A stretch of 64,000 nt of DNA from Epilithonimonas hungarica (GTDB taxonomy: Bacteria; Bacteroidota; Bacteroidia; Flavobacteriales; Weeksellaceae): NCBI RefSeq assembly GCF_900102265.1, contig NZ_FNBH01000003.1:124001-188000 (forward strand), written 5' to 3'. Position numbers and translations under genes: made by a program. Positions 19,087 to 27,190 of this stretch are shown here, piece by piece (within the stretch, counting starts at the first letter, position 1; every line of letters starts with the position of its first letter). The notes under the pieces were generated by a model. It saw only the letters and a program-made list of their open reading frames with translations, was not told where the DNA came from and did not search any database.

Positions 19087-19914
19087 TTAAATTATTTTTT
19101 CTCCACATGTTTTACAATATCTTGCATCCTCATCATTGTCTTGATTTCCGCATCTTTGACACTGAAAATTATTTTTTTTCTGCTTCCTAAATTCCGATGT
19201 CACGATCCCGGTCGGGACCGCAATGATGCTATATCCACAGAGCATAACGATTATTGAGAGGATTTTACCAACAGGCGTACCTGGAGAAATATCACCATAA
19301 CCAACAGTAGTGATAGTAACAACAGCCCAATACACGCTTTGCGGGATACTGCTAAAGCCATTTTTTCCTCCCTCTACAACGTACATCAATGAACCGATTA
19401 TGACAATGAAAATAATCATAAACAAAAGAAATATATAGATCTTTCTAGAGCTATGCTTCAATGCTGAAACAATAAATCTGCCGTCGTGCATATAATCTGC
19501 AAGGTTGAATATCCGGAAGATCCTAAGTATTCTTAACATTCTGATAATAGCGACAAAATGCCAGATTGGAAAAAATAAACTAATATAAAATGGGATTATG
19601 GAAAGAAAGTCAATGATTCCTAACGGACTAAAAATATATTCTTCCCGGTCTTTTATGCAAATGATTCTCAAAATATATTCTATTGTAAATATTAATGTAA
19701 TGAAAAACTCTGCGTAATAGAATTCTTTATAATATTGAAGCCTTATAATAGGAATTGTTTCTACCATTAATAAAATGGTGCTGAACAAAATCAAAATAAG
19801 CAAACTGATATCAAAGATCTTGCCTGCCTTTGTGTGGGACAAATAAACAATTTCGTAAATCTTCTTTCTCCAACCTTCTTCAGGAATGAGGTCGAATTCT
19901 GGTTTTATTCTCAT
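19087..19914 (-). CDS. Voltage-gated potassium channel-like ion transporter with zinc ribbon tail
   Basis: ATG at 19914 is chosen over a start 13 codons upstream because it begins the soluble N-terminus typical of the family; the protein is then 275 residues. It has six membrane segments, an S4-like helix with regular Arg residues (RMLRILRIFRIF), a pore helix and the K+ selectivity filter TTVGYGD near residue 205. The last 25 residues form a CxxC...CxxC zinc ribbon (CQRCGNQ...CKTCGEK), an unusual tail for a Kv-like subunit. The family passes K+ across the inner membrane. Confidence 0.85.
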   Translation of the reverse strand: MRIKPEFDLIPEEGWRKKIYEIVYLSHTKAGKIFDISLLILILFSTILLMVETIPIIRLQYYKEFYYAEFFITLIFTIEYILRIICIKDREEYIFSPLGIIDFLSIIPFYISLFFPIWHFVAIIRMLRILRIFRIFNLADYMHDGRFIVSALKHSSRKIYIFLLFMIIFIVIIGSLMYVVEGGKNGFSSIPQSVYWAVVTITTVGYGDISPGTPVGKILSIIVMLCGYSIIAVPTGIVTSEFRKQKKNNFQCQRCGNQDNDEDARYCKTCGEKII

Positions 19915-19977
19915 AACATGAAATAATAAATGAAAATAGCAAAAATAAACCATCTAACAATTTTATAACAATAAAAT

Positions 19978-20010
19978 AGACAAAAGTCTTTTTTATTAAG
20001 ACAAAAGTCG
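19978..20010 (+). promoter_or_regulatory. Twin operator AGACAAAAGTC before the RES-Xre pair
   Basis: AGACAAAAGTCT (19978-19989) and AGACAAAAGTCG (19999-20010) are direct repeats 21 bp apart, two helical turns, each with GAC/GTC dyad arms. They lie immediately upstream of the promoter box at 20011 and so are placed to control the toxin-antitoxin genes. Confidence 0.6.
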
Positions 20011-20018
20011 TATATTTG
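20011..20018 (+). promoter_or_regulatory. -7 promoter box TATATTTG of the RES-Xre operon
   Basis: A full match to TAnnTTTG, 18 bp before the antitoxin ATG. A start site 4-8 bp downstream would leave a leader of about 10 nt. Confidence 0.55.
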
Positions 20019-20036
20019 TGAAAAGAAAATTGCAAA

Positions 20037-20495
20037 ATGAAAAAATATAAAACTCCAGAGCCTTCTGTCATTGCTGTTAAGGAGCCTGTAATGGCTTATG
20101 GTTATCAAAATTTTGATGATGTTGGTGTTTTTGGTTTGATAGACATCGCTCAAAAAGGTATTTCTTTTAAAATATTTGATGGTCTTTCGAAAAAGTTCCC
20201 ATTTACGATGCAGGATTGGGCAGATTTTTTACATATTTCCGGAAAGACATTGTCCCGTTATCAAAAAGAAGACAAATCTTTTGATGTATTACAATCAGAA
20301 AAGATTTTACAAATAGAAATGCTTTACAAAAGAGGGGAGGAGGTTTTTGGTTCTTCCGATAATTTCCTGATATGGCTTCAGTCAGAGAATGTTGCTCTTG
20401 GAAAAACAAAACCACAGGATTTACTGGGTAGTGTTTTTGGGATATCGCTTCTTATGGATGAGTTGACTCGTATAGAACATGGCGTTTTAGCATAA
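20037..20495 (+). CDS. Xre/ParS-type antitoxin (DUF2384) of a RES-Xre module
   Basis: A 152-residue antitoxin. The central part (FTMQDWADFLHISGKTLSRYQ, residues 57-77) is the HTH-like Xre segment, and the C-terminus (VFGSSDNFLIWLQSENVALG, then KPQDLLGSVFGISLLMDELTRIEHG) is the toxin-binding MbcA/ParS domain. The family binds its toxin and represses its own promoter; the twin operators upstream fit this. The toxin gene starts 6 bp after its stop. Confidence 0.88.
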   Translation: MKKYKTPEPSVIAVKEPVMAYGYQNFDDVGVFGLIDIAQKGISFKIFDGLSKKFPFTMQDWADFLHISGKTLSRYQKEDKSFDVLQSEKILQIEMLYKRGEEVFGSSDNFLIWLQSENVALGKTKPQDLLGSVFGISLLMDELTRIEHGVLA

Positions 20496-20501
20496 CTTTG
20501 G

Positions 20502-20954
20502 ATGATTGTTTACAGACTTTCAAAAGAAATCTATGCCAGCGACCTCTCGGGAAAAGGAGCAGAGATTGCTGGCGGACGATGGAATAGCAAAGGAAACGCT
20601 GCATTATACACAGCACAATCTATTGCTTTGTGTGTGACGGAGATCGCTGTTCATATTCCTCTGGGGATTTTACCACGAGATTATTGCCTTGTGCATATAG
20701 AGATTCCGGATGTGGATCTCTTTGAACCGAAACGATTGCCGAAAGACTGGAATACTTTTCCACATCCGGACAGCACCCAGAAAATTGGAGATAAGTTCCT
20801 TAAAGAGAATAAGTTTCTTATAATGAAAGTTCCCTCCGCAGCAGTACAAGGAGAATTCAATTATGTCATTAATCCCAGAAATATTGGTTCCTCCGAAATC
20901 AAAGTTAAAAAAATAGAAAAGTTTACTTTTGATGACCGATTGTTTATCAGATAA
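20502..20954 (+). CDS. RES-domain toxin (NAD+ phosphorylase family)
   Basis: A 150-residue RES toxin. The Arg-Glu-Ser set is visible: Arg in YRLSKE/GGRWNSKG, Glu in CVTEIAVHI and Ser in IMKVPSAAVQGEFNYVIN. Characterised homologues (MbcT-type) consume NAD+ and stop growth unless bound by the Xre antitoxin. The gene is intact and follows its antitoxin by 6 bp. Its stop lies 10 bp before the preferred Nif3 start. Confidence 0.9.
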   Translation: MIVYRLSKEIYASDLSGKGAEIAGGRWNSKGNAALYTAQSIALCVTEIAVHIPLGILPRDYCLVHIEIPDVDLFEPKRLPKDWNTFPHPDSTQKIGDKFLKENKFLIMKVPSAAVQGEFNYVINPRNIGSSEIKVKKIEKFTFDDRLFIR

Positions 20955-20964
20955 AATATCGAAT

Positions 20965-22062
20965 ATGAAAATCAAAGAATTTATAAATGAATTTGAAAAA
21001 ATAATTCCGGCAAGACAAGCGGAGGATTTTGATAATGTTGGTCTGCTTTGTGGAAATCAAGAAAGAGAGATTTCAGGCATTCTGATTGCTCACGATGCTT
21101 TGGAATCTGTAGTTGATGAAGCAATTGAAAAGAATTTCAATGTGATTCTTTGTTTTCATCCAATCATTTTTTCCGGGTTAAAATCGATTACAGGAAAGAA
21201 TTATGTTGAGAGAGCAGTTCTGAAAGCTTTGGAGAATAAAATCGCCATTTATGCAATTCATACGGCGTTTGACAATGATTATTTTGGTGTTAATTATAAA
21301 ATCTGTGAAGCCCTTGATTTGAAGAATCAAAAGATCCTCATGCCAAAACAAAATCAATTGAAAAAGTTGGAAATTTACGTACCCGTTGATTCGGCTGAAA
21401 AATTAAAAGATGCACTTTTTGAAGCGGGAGCAGGAAATATTGGTTTCTATGACGAATGCAGTTTCTCTATTAGTGGAAACGGGACTTTTAGACCTTTGGA
21501 AGGCTCAAATCCAGTAACCGGAACTCAGAATGAAAGAGAAAATGCGAATGAAGTTCTACTTTCTGTGATATTTGAAGATTATAAAAAACATCAGATTCTC
21601 TTTGCGATGAAACAAAATCATCCTTATGAAGAAGTCGCTTATCAATTGATTTCTCTCGAAAATGAAAATCAATATACTGGCTTGGGAAGATTCGGAGATT
21701 TGGAAAGAGAAATGGATGTGGCTGATTTTCTGAAATCCGTAAAAGAAAAATTCAATCTTAATGTCATCAGGCACAATTCTTTAACTCAGAAAAAAATCAA
21801 AAGAGTAGGTGTTTTGGGAGGAAGCGGAGCAAGTGGGATCAAGTCTGCAATATCTGCTAAATGTGATGCTTATTTGACTGGCGATGTGAAATATCACGAT
21901 TTCTTTTCAGGCGAAGATAAAATGCTGATTTGCGATATTGGACATTTCGAGTCAGAACAATTTGTAACTCAACAATTATTTGAAATTTTGTCCGAAAAAT
22001 TCACTACATTTGCAATCGCTAAAACGACAATAAAAACAAATCCTGTTAATTATTTTATATAG
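20965..22062 (+). CDS. Nif3-like dinuclear metal centre protein
   Basis: ATG at 20965 (MKIKEFINEFEKIIP) is preferred to an in-frame ATG 12 codons earlier that overlaps the RES gene; length 365 residues. Typical Nif3/YbgI family features are PARQAEDFDNVGLL, CFHPIIFSGLKSI, YAIHTAFDN and, at the C-terminus, YLTGDVKYHDFF and DIGHFESE, which supply the metal ligands. A middle insertion (residues about 125-235) is the PII-like domain of the long form. Proposed roles include GTP cyclohydrolase-like activity, but the function is unsettled. The next gene starts 2 bp after the stop. Confidence 0.9.
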   Translation: MKIKEFINEFEKIIPARQAEDFDNVGLLCGNQEREISGILIAHDALESVVDEAIEKNFNVILCFHPIIFSGLKSITGKNYVERAVLKALENKIAIYAIHTAFDNDYFGVNYKICEALDLKNQKILMPKQNQLKKLEIYVPVDSAEKLKDALFEAGAGNIGFYDECSFSISGNGTFRPLEGSNPVTGTQNERENANEVLLSVIFEDYKKHQILFAMKQNHPYEEVAYQLISLENENQYTGLGRFGDLEREMDVADFLKSVKEKFNLNVIRHNSLTQKKIKRVGVLGGSGASGIKSAISAKCDAYLTGDVKYHDFFSGEDKMLICDIGHFESEQFVTQQLFEILSEKFTTFAIAKTTIKTNPVNYFI

Positions 22063-22064
22063 AT

Positions 22065-22841
22065 ATGGCTAAAGTAAACGAAATTTCTGTTGAAGAAAAA
22101 TTAAGAGCTCTTTACGATTTGCAAATCATCGATTCCCGTTTGGATGAGATCCGCAATACAAGAGGCGAGTTGCCGATTGAAGTAGAAGACCTTGAGATAG
22201 AAATTGAAGGTCTTGAAAAAAGAGCCCAAAAATTCGAATCTGAAATTGCTGAGCAAAATGCTGAGATCAACAGCAAAAAAGATTTGATGAAACAAGCTCA
22301 AACTCTTATTGATAAATATAAAACGCAGCAAGATAACGTTAGAAATAACAAAGAATTCGAAGCTTTGTCAAAAGAGGTAGAATATCAGGAATTGGAAATT
22401 CAGTTAGCTGAAAAAAGAATCAGAGAATTCGGTGGAAAAATCGATCACAAAAAAGAAACTTTGGCTGATTTGAACGCTAAAATCGATGAACTGAAAAACC
22501 ACTTGACCCACAAGAAGAATGAGTTGGATAATTTGGTTTCAGAAACTCAAAAAGAAGAAGATTACCTATTGGAAAAATCTAAAGAATTTGCTGAGAAAAT
22601 CGATGACAGATTGTTAGCTTCTTATCAAAGAATCCGTCAAGGTTCATCCACTGGTCTTGCAGTTGTAGGGTTGGAAAGAGGAGCACCAAAAGGTTCTTTC
22701 TTCACAATTCCGCCACAGAAACAAATGGAAATCGCTCAGAGAAAGAAAATCATTATTGATGAGCACTCTGGAAAGATCTTGGTAGATGACGAGTTGGTAA
22801 ATGAAGAAAATGCCAAAATGGAAGATATCATCAAGTTCTAA
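22065..22841 (+). CDS. Coiled-coil zf-RING_7-type protein lacking its zinc cysteines
   Basis: A 258-residue protein with a long coiled coil (residues about 30-190). The C-terminus follows the family pattern LAVVGLERGAPKGSFFTIPP ... IIIDEHSGKILVDDEL. In the standard family this segment is a C4 zinc ribbon with two CxxC knuckles; here the aligned positions are P/S and D/S, so no Cys remains. The family is commonly the downstream partner of Nif3, as here (2-bp gap). Function is unknown; loss of zinc suggests that the fold, not the metal, is retained. Confidence 0.8.
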   Translation: MAKVNEISVEEKLRALYDLQIIDSRLDEIRNTRGELPIEVEDLEIEIEGLEKRAQKFESEIAEQNAEINSKKDLMKQAQTLIDKYKTQQDNVRNNKEFEALSKEVEYQELEIQLAEKRIREFGGKIDHKKETLADLNAKIDELKNHLTHKKNELDNLVSETQKEEDYLLEKSKEFAEKIDDRLLASYQRIRQGSSTGLAVVGLERGAPKGSFFTIPPQKQMEIAQRKKIIIDEHSGKILVDDELVNEENAKMEDIIKF

Positions 22842-22865
22842 TCGGAATTTGATTTCAATAAATAC

Positions 22866-22894
22866 AAAAGAGACCTGAATTTCAGGTCTCTTTT
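22866..22894 (+). terminator. Intrinsic terminator
   Basis: AAAAGAGACCTGAA and TTCAGGTCTCTTTT form a long, nearly uninterrupted stem. It sits between convergent genes ending at 22841 and 22918 and can serve both strands. Confidence 0.85.
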
Positions 22895-22917
22895 CAGTTT
22901 GAGAAAATAATATATAA

Positions 22918-23733
22918 TTACCGGATATTAACAGAACCGGAACTGCTTTCGTTTTTGGTCACTTTATTCAGATCGCCTCTTTTCACGACGTTGATATCTC
23001 CGCTGGAAGATGCGCTAGCTGTCAGGCTTTGACGAACACCAATCGTAATATCGGCCGAAGAAGAAGTCGTGAGAACCGCACTGTCTGCAGTCAGATCTTC
23101 AGCTTTGATGTCTCCCGAAGAAGAAGCTTGCGCATTCACATTGTCTGCTTTTCCTTTGATGTTGATTCCGCCAGATGAAGAAGATTGCATATTAAGGCTT
23201 TTTGCAACGACATCTCCGTTGAAATCCCCACTGCTGGAAGCCTGGATATTCACATTATCTCCATTGATATTCCCTTTGATATTTCCTGAGCTGGAAACTT
23301 TCACATCAAGGTCAGAGAATTTGAAATCATCTTTCAAAACAATACTTGCGCTGGAATTTGCCGCTAATCTGTCAAAGTCTCTAGCATAAACTTTAATTTT
23401 AATTCTGTCAGTTGATATGTTCAGTTTTCCTTCAGATTGGATTTTCACCTGAACTTTTCTTCCTTCCTGTTTTACAACCACGTATTGCATCAGGTCAGAA
23501 GGTGCGTAAACAACAATTTTTTCTTCACTGGATTTATAAACTTCTGCGCTCAGAGAAGTCGAAATTTGCAATTCGTCAAAGTCAACCGAATAAGATTTTT
23601 CAATCACATCGCCTTTTCCGGAATCTGATAATAGGTGAGAAAACATCACATCATTTGAACCGTTTTTGGTTTGTATGCAAGAAAAATTGGTAACCGATGC
23701 CAAAAGAACTAGGGATAAAAGTTTTATTTTCAT
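22918..23733 (-). CDS. Head GIN domain (DUF2807) lipoprotein
   Basis: A 271-residue lipoprotein (signal LSLVLLASVTNFSC, Cys at about 19). The mature part is a repetitive right-handed beta-helix-like GIN domain: from residue about 115 the unit SSSGxI/N recurs roughly every 18-20 residues (NSSASI, SSSGNI, SSSGDF, SSSGGI, SSSGDI, TSSSADI, SSSGDI, SSSGSV). Proteins of this family sit in the periplasm or on the outer membrane of Bacteroidota; function unknown. A second member is at 32099. Confidence 0.85.
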   Translation of the reverse strand: MKIKLLSLVLLASVTNFSCIQTKNGSNDVMFSHLLSDSGKGDVIEKSYSVDFDELQISTSLSAEVYKSSEEKIVVYAPSDLMQYVVVKQEGRKVQVKIQSEGKLNISTDRIKIKVYARDFDRLAANSSASIVLKDDFKFSDLDVKVSSSGNIKGNINGDNVNIQASSSGDFNGDVVAKSLNMQSSSSGGINIKGKADNVNAQASSSGDIKAEDLTADSAVLTTSSSADITIGVRQSLTASASSSGDINVVKRGDLNKVTKNESSSGSVNIR

Positions 23734-23919
23734 AAGAATGATTTTTTATAGTTTCTTGTTTTAATATAGGTAAGACAATTGGAAAGTCTGTTTCGTTACA
23801 TCAAAAAATTATTTTTTTGCAATTAATTTAATTTTCTAAATTTACATCATAAAAAATAAATATTAAATTATGAAATCGTTTAGATTCCATATGACATTAA
23901 AATTAATAAATAACCTCAT

Positions 23920-24411
23920 ATGAAAAATATATTATTCGCATTCGTTTTGATTGGACTGTCTGTTTCTGCATTCGCACAATCTGGTCCGCCAGCTGGCGAT
24001 GCTAAAGTTGGAGAATTCTACGGTCAGGACGTTTCCGCGAAAGCAATTAAAAAAGCTATTTCTCCGGATGAGCTTAACAAAGAATTGAAATCAACACCTA
24101 AAATTGCTAAAACTTCTGTGAAAGGAAAAGTGACTGGCGTTTGTCCTAAAAAAGGATGCTGGGTAAGTCTGGCGACAGATTCCGGTGATACTTTCTTCGT
24201 TAAGATGAAAGATTATGCATTCTTTGTTCCAACAGCTTTGGAAGGCAAAACGGTTGTTTTGGAAGGCAGTGCGGAGAGCAAAACCACTTCTGTAAAAGAA
24301 TTGCAACATTACGCAGAAGACGCTAAAAAATCTCAGGCAGAAATCGATGCGATTAAAGAACCAAAAACTGAGACAAGATTTTTGGCAAGCGCAATCAAAG
24401 TTGTAGAATAA
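23920..24411 (+). CDS. DUF4920 domain exported protein
   Basis: A 163-residue protein with a signal peptide (MKNILFAFVLIGLSVSAFAQ). The mature domain contains GKVTGVCPKKGCWVSLATD near residues 70-88, with two Cys that could bind metal or form a disulfide, and FFVKMKDYAFFVP, as in the Bacteroidota DUF4920 family (an OB-like fold). Function is unknown. Divergent from the GIN lipoprotein; followed by a terminator. Confidence 0.8.
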   Translation: MKNILFAFVLIGLSVSAFAQSGPPAGDAKVGEFYGQDVSAKAIKKAISPDELNKELKSTPKIAKTSVKGKVTGVCPKKGCWVSLATDSGDTFFVKMKDYAFFVPTALEGKTVVLEGSAESKTTSVKELQHYAEDAKKSQAEIDAIKEPKTETRFLASAIKVVE

Positions 24412-24432
24412 TTTCATTACAATATAATTTAT

Positions 24433-24460
24433 AAGCTCTGGATTTTCCGGAGCTTTTTTA
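24433..24460 (+). terminator. Intrinsic terminator after the DUF4920 gene
   Basis: AAGCTCTGGA and TCCGGAGCTT pair (one G-U) over a 3-nt loop and run into TTTTTT. Confidence 0.8.
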
Positions 24461-24462
24461 TT

Positions 24463-24650
24463 GGGGCGTATCCCTTTGTTTCGTTTGCTTTTCACGCTCG
24501 GTCTGCAAAAGAAATTTTATCCAAGGCAAACAAAACAAGCGGGTCGGGCTATCCACTCATATCTTTTGTTTTTTTATAAACATTTGTCTTTCTGATAGAA
24601 CCCGAATCCCAAAAAAACAAAAGGATAACCGTTTCTATCCCTTACGCGGT
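24463..24650. repeat. Candidate flavobacterial intergenic repeat element
   Basis: In the 372-bp gap between 24411 and 24784 lies a more GC-rich block beginning GGGGCGTATCCC, with GGGTCGGGCTATCC near 24541 and ending TATCCCTTACGC near 24647. Inside it CTTTTGTTTTTTT (24563-24575) and AAAAAAACAAAAG (24611-24623) are a 13-bp perfect inverted repeat. The phrases match, from memory, a repeat scattered between genes in Chryseobacterium-type genomes; copy number cannot be checked here. No ORF is supported in this gap. Confidence 0.5.
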
Positions 24651-24783
24651 GGCGCAAGAATCACGATTTGTCACAGTTAGAAAATTTCTTCAAAAAAGAA
24701 GCTCTAGCATTTGTCAAACTACAACATAATTCTTTTGAAACCCCGTCAATTCTGCTTATATTTACACCCTAAATTTTCAAAAA

Positions 24784-25620
24784 ATGGCAGACTGGAAAAT
24801 CGTCAAAGAATACGAAGATATTACTTATAAAAAATCAAATGGCGTAGCAAGAATCGCTATCAACAGACCAGAAGTCAGAAATGCTTTCCGACCAAAAACA
24901 ACCTCAGAACTTTACGATGCTTTTTATGATGCTTATGAAGATTCTTCAATCGGTGTTGTGCTGTTGACAGGAGAAGGACCAAGTCCAAAAGACGGCGGAC
25001 ACGCTTTCTGTAGTGGAGGCGACCAGAAAGCGCGTGGCCATCAGGGCTATGTTGGCGAAGACGGGAGACATCGTCTTAATATCTTGGAAGTTCAGCGTTT
25101 GATTCGTTTTATGCCAAAAGCTGTGATTGCTGTGGTAAATGGTTGGGCAGTTGGAGGAGGACATTCGCTTCACGTGGTTTGCGATTTGACTTTGGCAAGT
25201 GAAGAACACGCTATCTTCAAACAAACCGATGCGGACGTTACAAGTTTTGACGGTGGATATGGTTCTGCTTATTTGGCGAAAATGGTTGGTCAGAAAAAAG
25301 CCAGAGAAATTTTCTTTTTAGGTAGAAATTATTCGGCTCAGGAAGCGGCTGATATGGGAATGGTAAATGCCGTAATTCCTCACGCTGAATTAGAAGACAC
25401 AGCCTACGAATGGGCTCAGGAAATCCTTGCAAAATCTCCAACTTCCATCAGAATGCTAAAATTCGCAATGAATTTGACAGACGACGGAATGGTTGGGCAA
25501 CAGATATTTGCGGGCGAAGCAACCCGTTTGGCTTATATGACAGAAGAAGCAAAAGAAGGCAGAAATGCATTCCTGGAGAAGCGTAAGCCGAACTTTGGTG
25601 ATGACCAATGGATTTCCTAA
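24784..25620 (+). CDS. menB: 1,4-dihydroxy-2-naphthoyl-CoA synthase
   Basis: A 278-residue crotonase-fold enzyme that closes the second ring of menaquinone from o-succinylbenzoyl-CoA. Diagnostic segments are NRPEVRNAFRPKT, CSGGDQKARG near residue 77, GWAVGGGHSLHVVCDLTLAS (oxyanion hole) and DVTSFDGGYGSAYLAKMVG, which is MenB-specific. Length matches the family. menA lies one gene downstream. Confidence 0.95.
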   Translation: MADWKIVKEYEDITYKKSNGVARIAINRPEVRNAFRPKTTSELYDAFYDAYEDSSIGVVLLTGEGPSPKDGGHAFCSGGDQKARGHQGYVGEDGRHRLNILEVQRLIRFMPKAVIAVVNGWAVGGGHSLHVVCDLTLASEEHAIFKQTDADVTSFDGGYGSAYLAKMVGQKKAREIFFLGRNYSAQEAADMGMVNAVIPHAELEDTAYEWAQEILAKSPTSIRMLKFAMNLTDDGMVGQQIFAGEATRLAYMTEEAKEGRNAFLEKRKPNFGDDQWIS

Positions 25621-25648
25621 ATAATTATTTATTTTAAATTTATTTCTA

Positions 25649-27190
25649 ATGTTCAATCCGTCTTTTATTTGCAGAAAAGCAGTTTTGCCACAAATGGCTT
25701 TTGCTTGTGCATTGTTTTCGGCTCAGAGTCCTTTACAAAAAAGTGTTCCTGAGAAAGAAGGGATTTCATCAGAAGCAATTGTCAAGTTTTTACAAGCTGC
25801 AAATAAATTGCAATCCACCGAGTTCAAAAGTTTTATGCTTCTGAGACACGGAAAAGTGATTTCGGATGTGCATTGGAATCCTTATCAGAAAGATTTAAAG
25901 AACAGATTATATTCTTGCAGTAAAAGTTTTACAGCAACTGCAATTGGTTTTGCCGTTCAGGAAAATAAGTTGAAAGTTACCGATAAAGTGATTTCATTTT
26001 TTCCTGATAAACAACCTTCTGAAATCAGTGATAATCTAAAAGAATTATCAATCCAAAATCTCTTGACAATGTCGTCTGGAATGGAAAAAGAACCTGATTT
26101 TATCCGTGGAAGCGAAAACGATTGGGTAAAAGCTTATCTGGCTGTTCCTATTGATAATAAACCAGGAAGTAAGTTCAATTATAGTTCGTTGGCCACATTT
26201 ATGCTTTCTGCGATTATGCAGAAAGTGACCGGTCAAACTGTTGCAGATTATTTGAAACCAAGATTATTCGACCCATTGGGAATCAAAGGTTACGATTGGG
26301 AAAGTAATCCGCAAGGAATTAATACAGGAGGTTGGGGATTGCGTGTGAAAACGGAAGATATGGCCAAATTTGCCCAGCTTTTTCTCCAAAAAGGAAAATG
26401 GAATGGCAAACAAATTATTTCTGAAGAATGGGTAAAAGAAGCCAGTTCAGCACACATTTTACAAAATCCAAATGCCGATGAAAAACTTAAAAGCGAAAAC
26501 GATTGGGTACAAGGTTACGGTTATCAGATGTGGAGAAATCGATTCAATTCTTTCCGTGGTGACGGCGCTTACGGACAATATATGTTGGTTTTGCCAGAAC
26601 AAGATGCAGTTGTGATTATAACGGCAGAAAGTAACAATCTTCAGGAAGAATTAAATCTCGTTTGGGAACATCTTTTACCAGCTTTTCAACCAAAAGCGAT
26701 TCCCGAAAATAAATCGGCTTACCAGAAACTCAAAGGCTTGGAGAACAATCTTTCCATTGAACCTCTGAAAAGTGACATCTTCCCGAAAATCAACAAAACG
26801 TTTAGTTTCGCTGAGAACAAAGATAAATATCAATCGGTCGAATTAAAATCGAATGGTCAAAAACTCGAAATGAAATTGACTATTAACGGAAAATCTTATC
26901 CATTCGAATTCACTTCAGGAAAATGGAATCAGCAGGAAACAATGTGGATTCAGCCAACTTCGGACAGAAAATCGATAACAGACAGCTACAAACTTTATCC
27001 TGCGAAAATCACAAATAGTTTTCGTTGGAAAGATGAAAAAACTTTGGAACTGAAAACGATTTATCTGGAAACGCCGCATTCACATTTAATGGAAATTACT
27101 TTCGATAATGATTCTCTCATTTTCGAACTAAAAAATAGCGCGGATTTTGGAAAAAAATCAACGATTTTAAAGGCCACAGAAATAAAATAA
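25649..27190 (+). CDS. Class C beta-lactamase-related serine hydrolase
   Basis: A 513-residue exported hydrolase; the N-terminal 27 residues form a poor signal peptide ending at ALFSAQ. The SxxK catalytic motif is SCSK near residues 89-92 and the YxN position is YSS (NYSSLATFM) near 175. The catalytic domain ends near residue 350 (YMLVLPEQDAVVIITAES) and a lipocalin-like C-terminal domain follows. The family includes esterases, peptidases and 6-aminohexanoate-dimer hydrolases. It sits between menB and menA with gaps of 28 and 0 bp, so it is probably cotranscribed with them although no menaquinone role is known. Confidence 0.85.
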   Translation: MFNPSFICRKAVLPQMAFACALFSAQSPLQKSVPEKEGISSEAIVKFLQAANKLQSTEFKSFMLLRHGKVISDVHWNPYQKDLKNRLYSCSKSFTATAIGFAVQENKLKVTDKVISFFPDKQPSEISDNLKELSIQNLLTMSSGMEKEPDFIRGSENDWVKAYLAVPIDNKPGSKFNYSSLATFMLSAIMQKVTGQTVADYLKPRLFDPLGIKGYDWESNPQGINTGGWGLRVKTEDMAKFAQLFLQKGKWNGKQIISEEWVKEASSAHILQNPNADEKLKSENDWVQGYGYQMWRNRFNSFRGDGAYGQYMLVLPEQDAVVIITAESNNLQEELNLVWEHLLPAFQPKAIPENKSAYQKLKGLENNLSIEPLKSDIFPKINKTFSFAENKDKYQSVELKSNGQKLEMKLTINGKSYPFEFTSGKWNQQETMWIQPTSDRKSITDSYKLYPAKITNSFRWKDEKTLELKTIYLETPHSHLMEITFDNDSLIFELKNSADFGKKSTILKATEIK

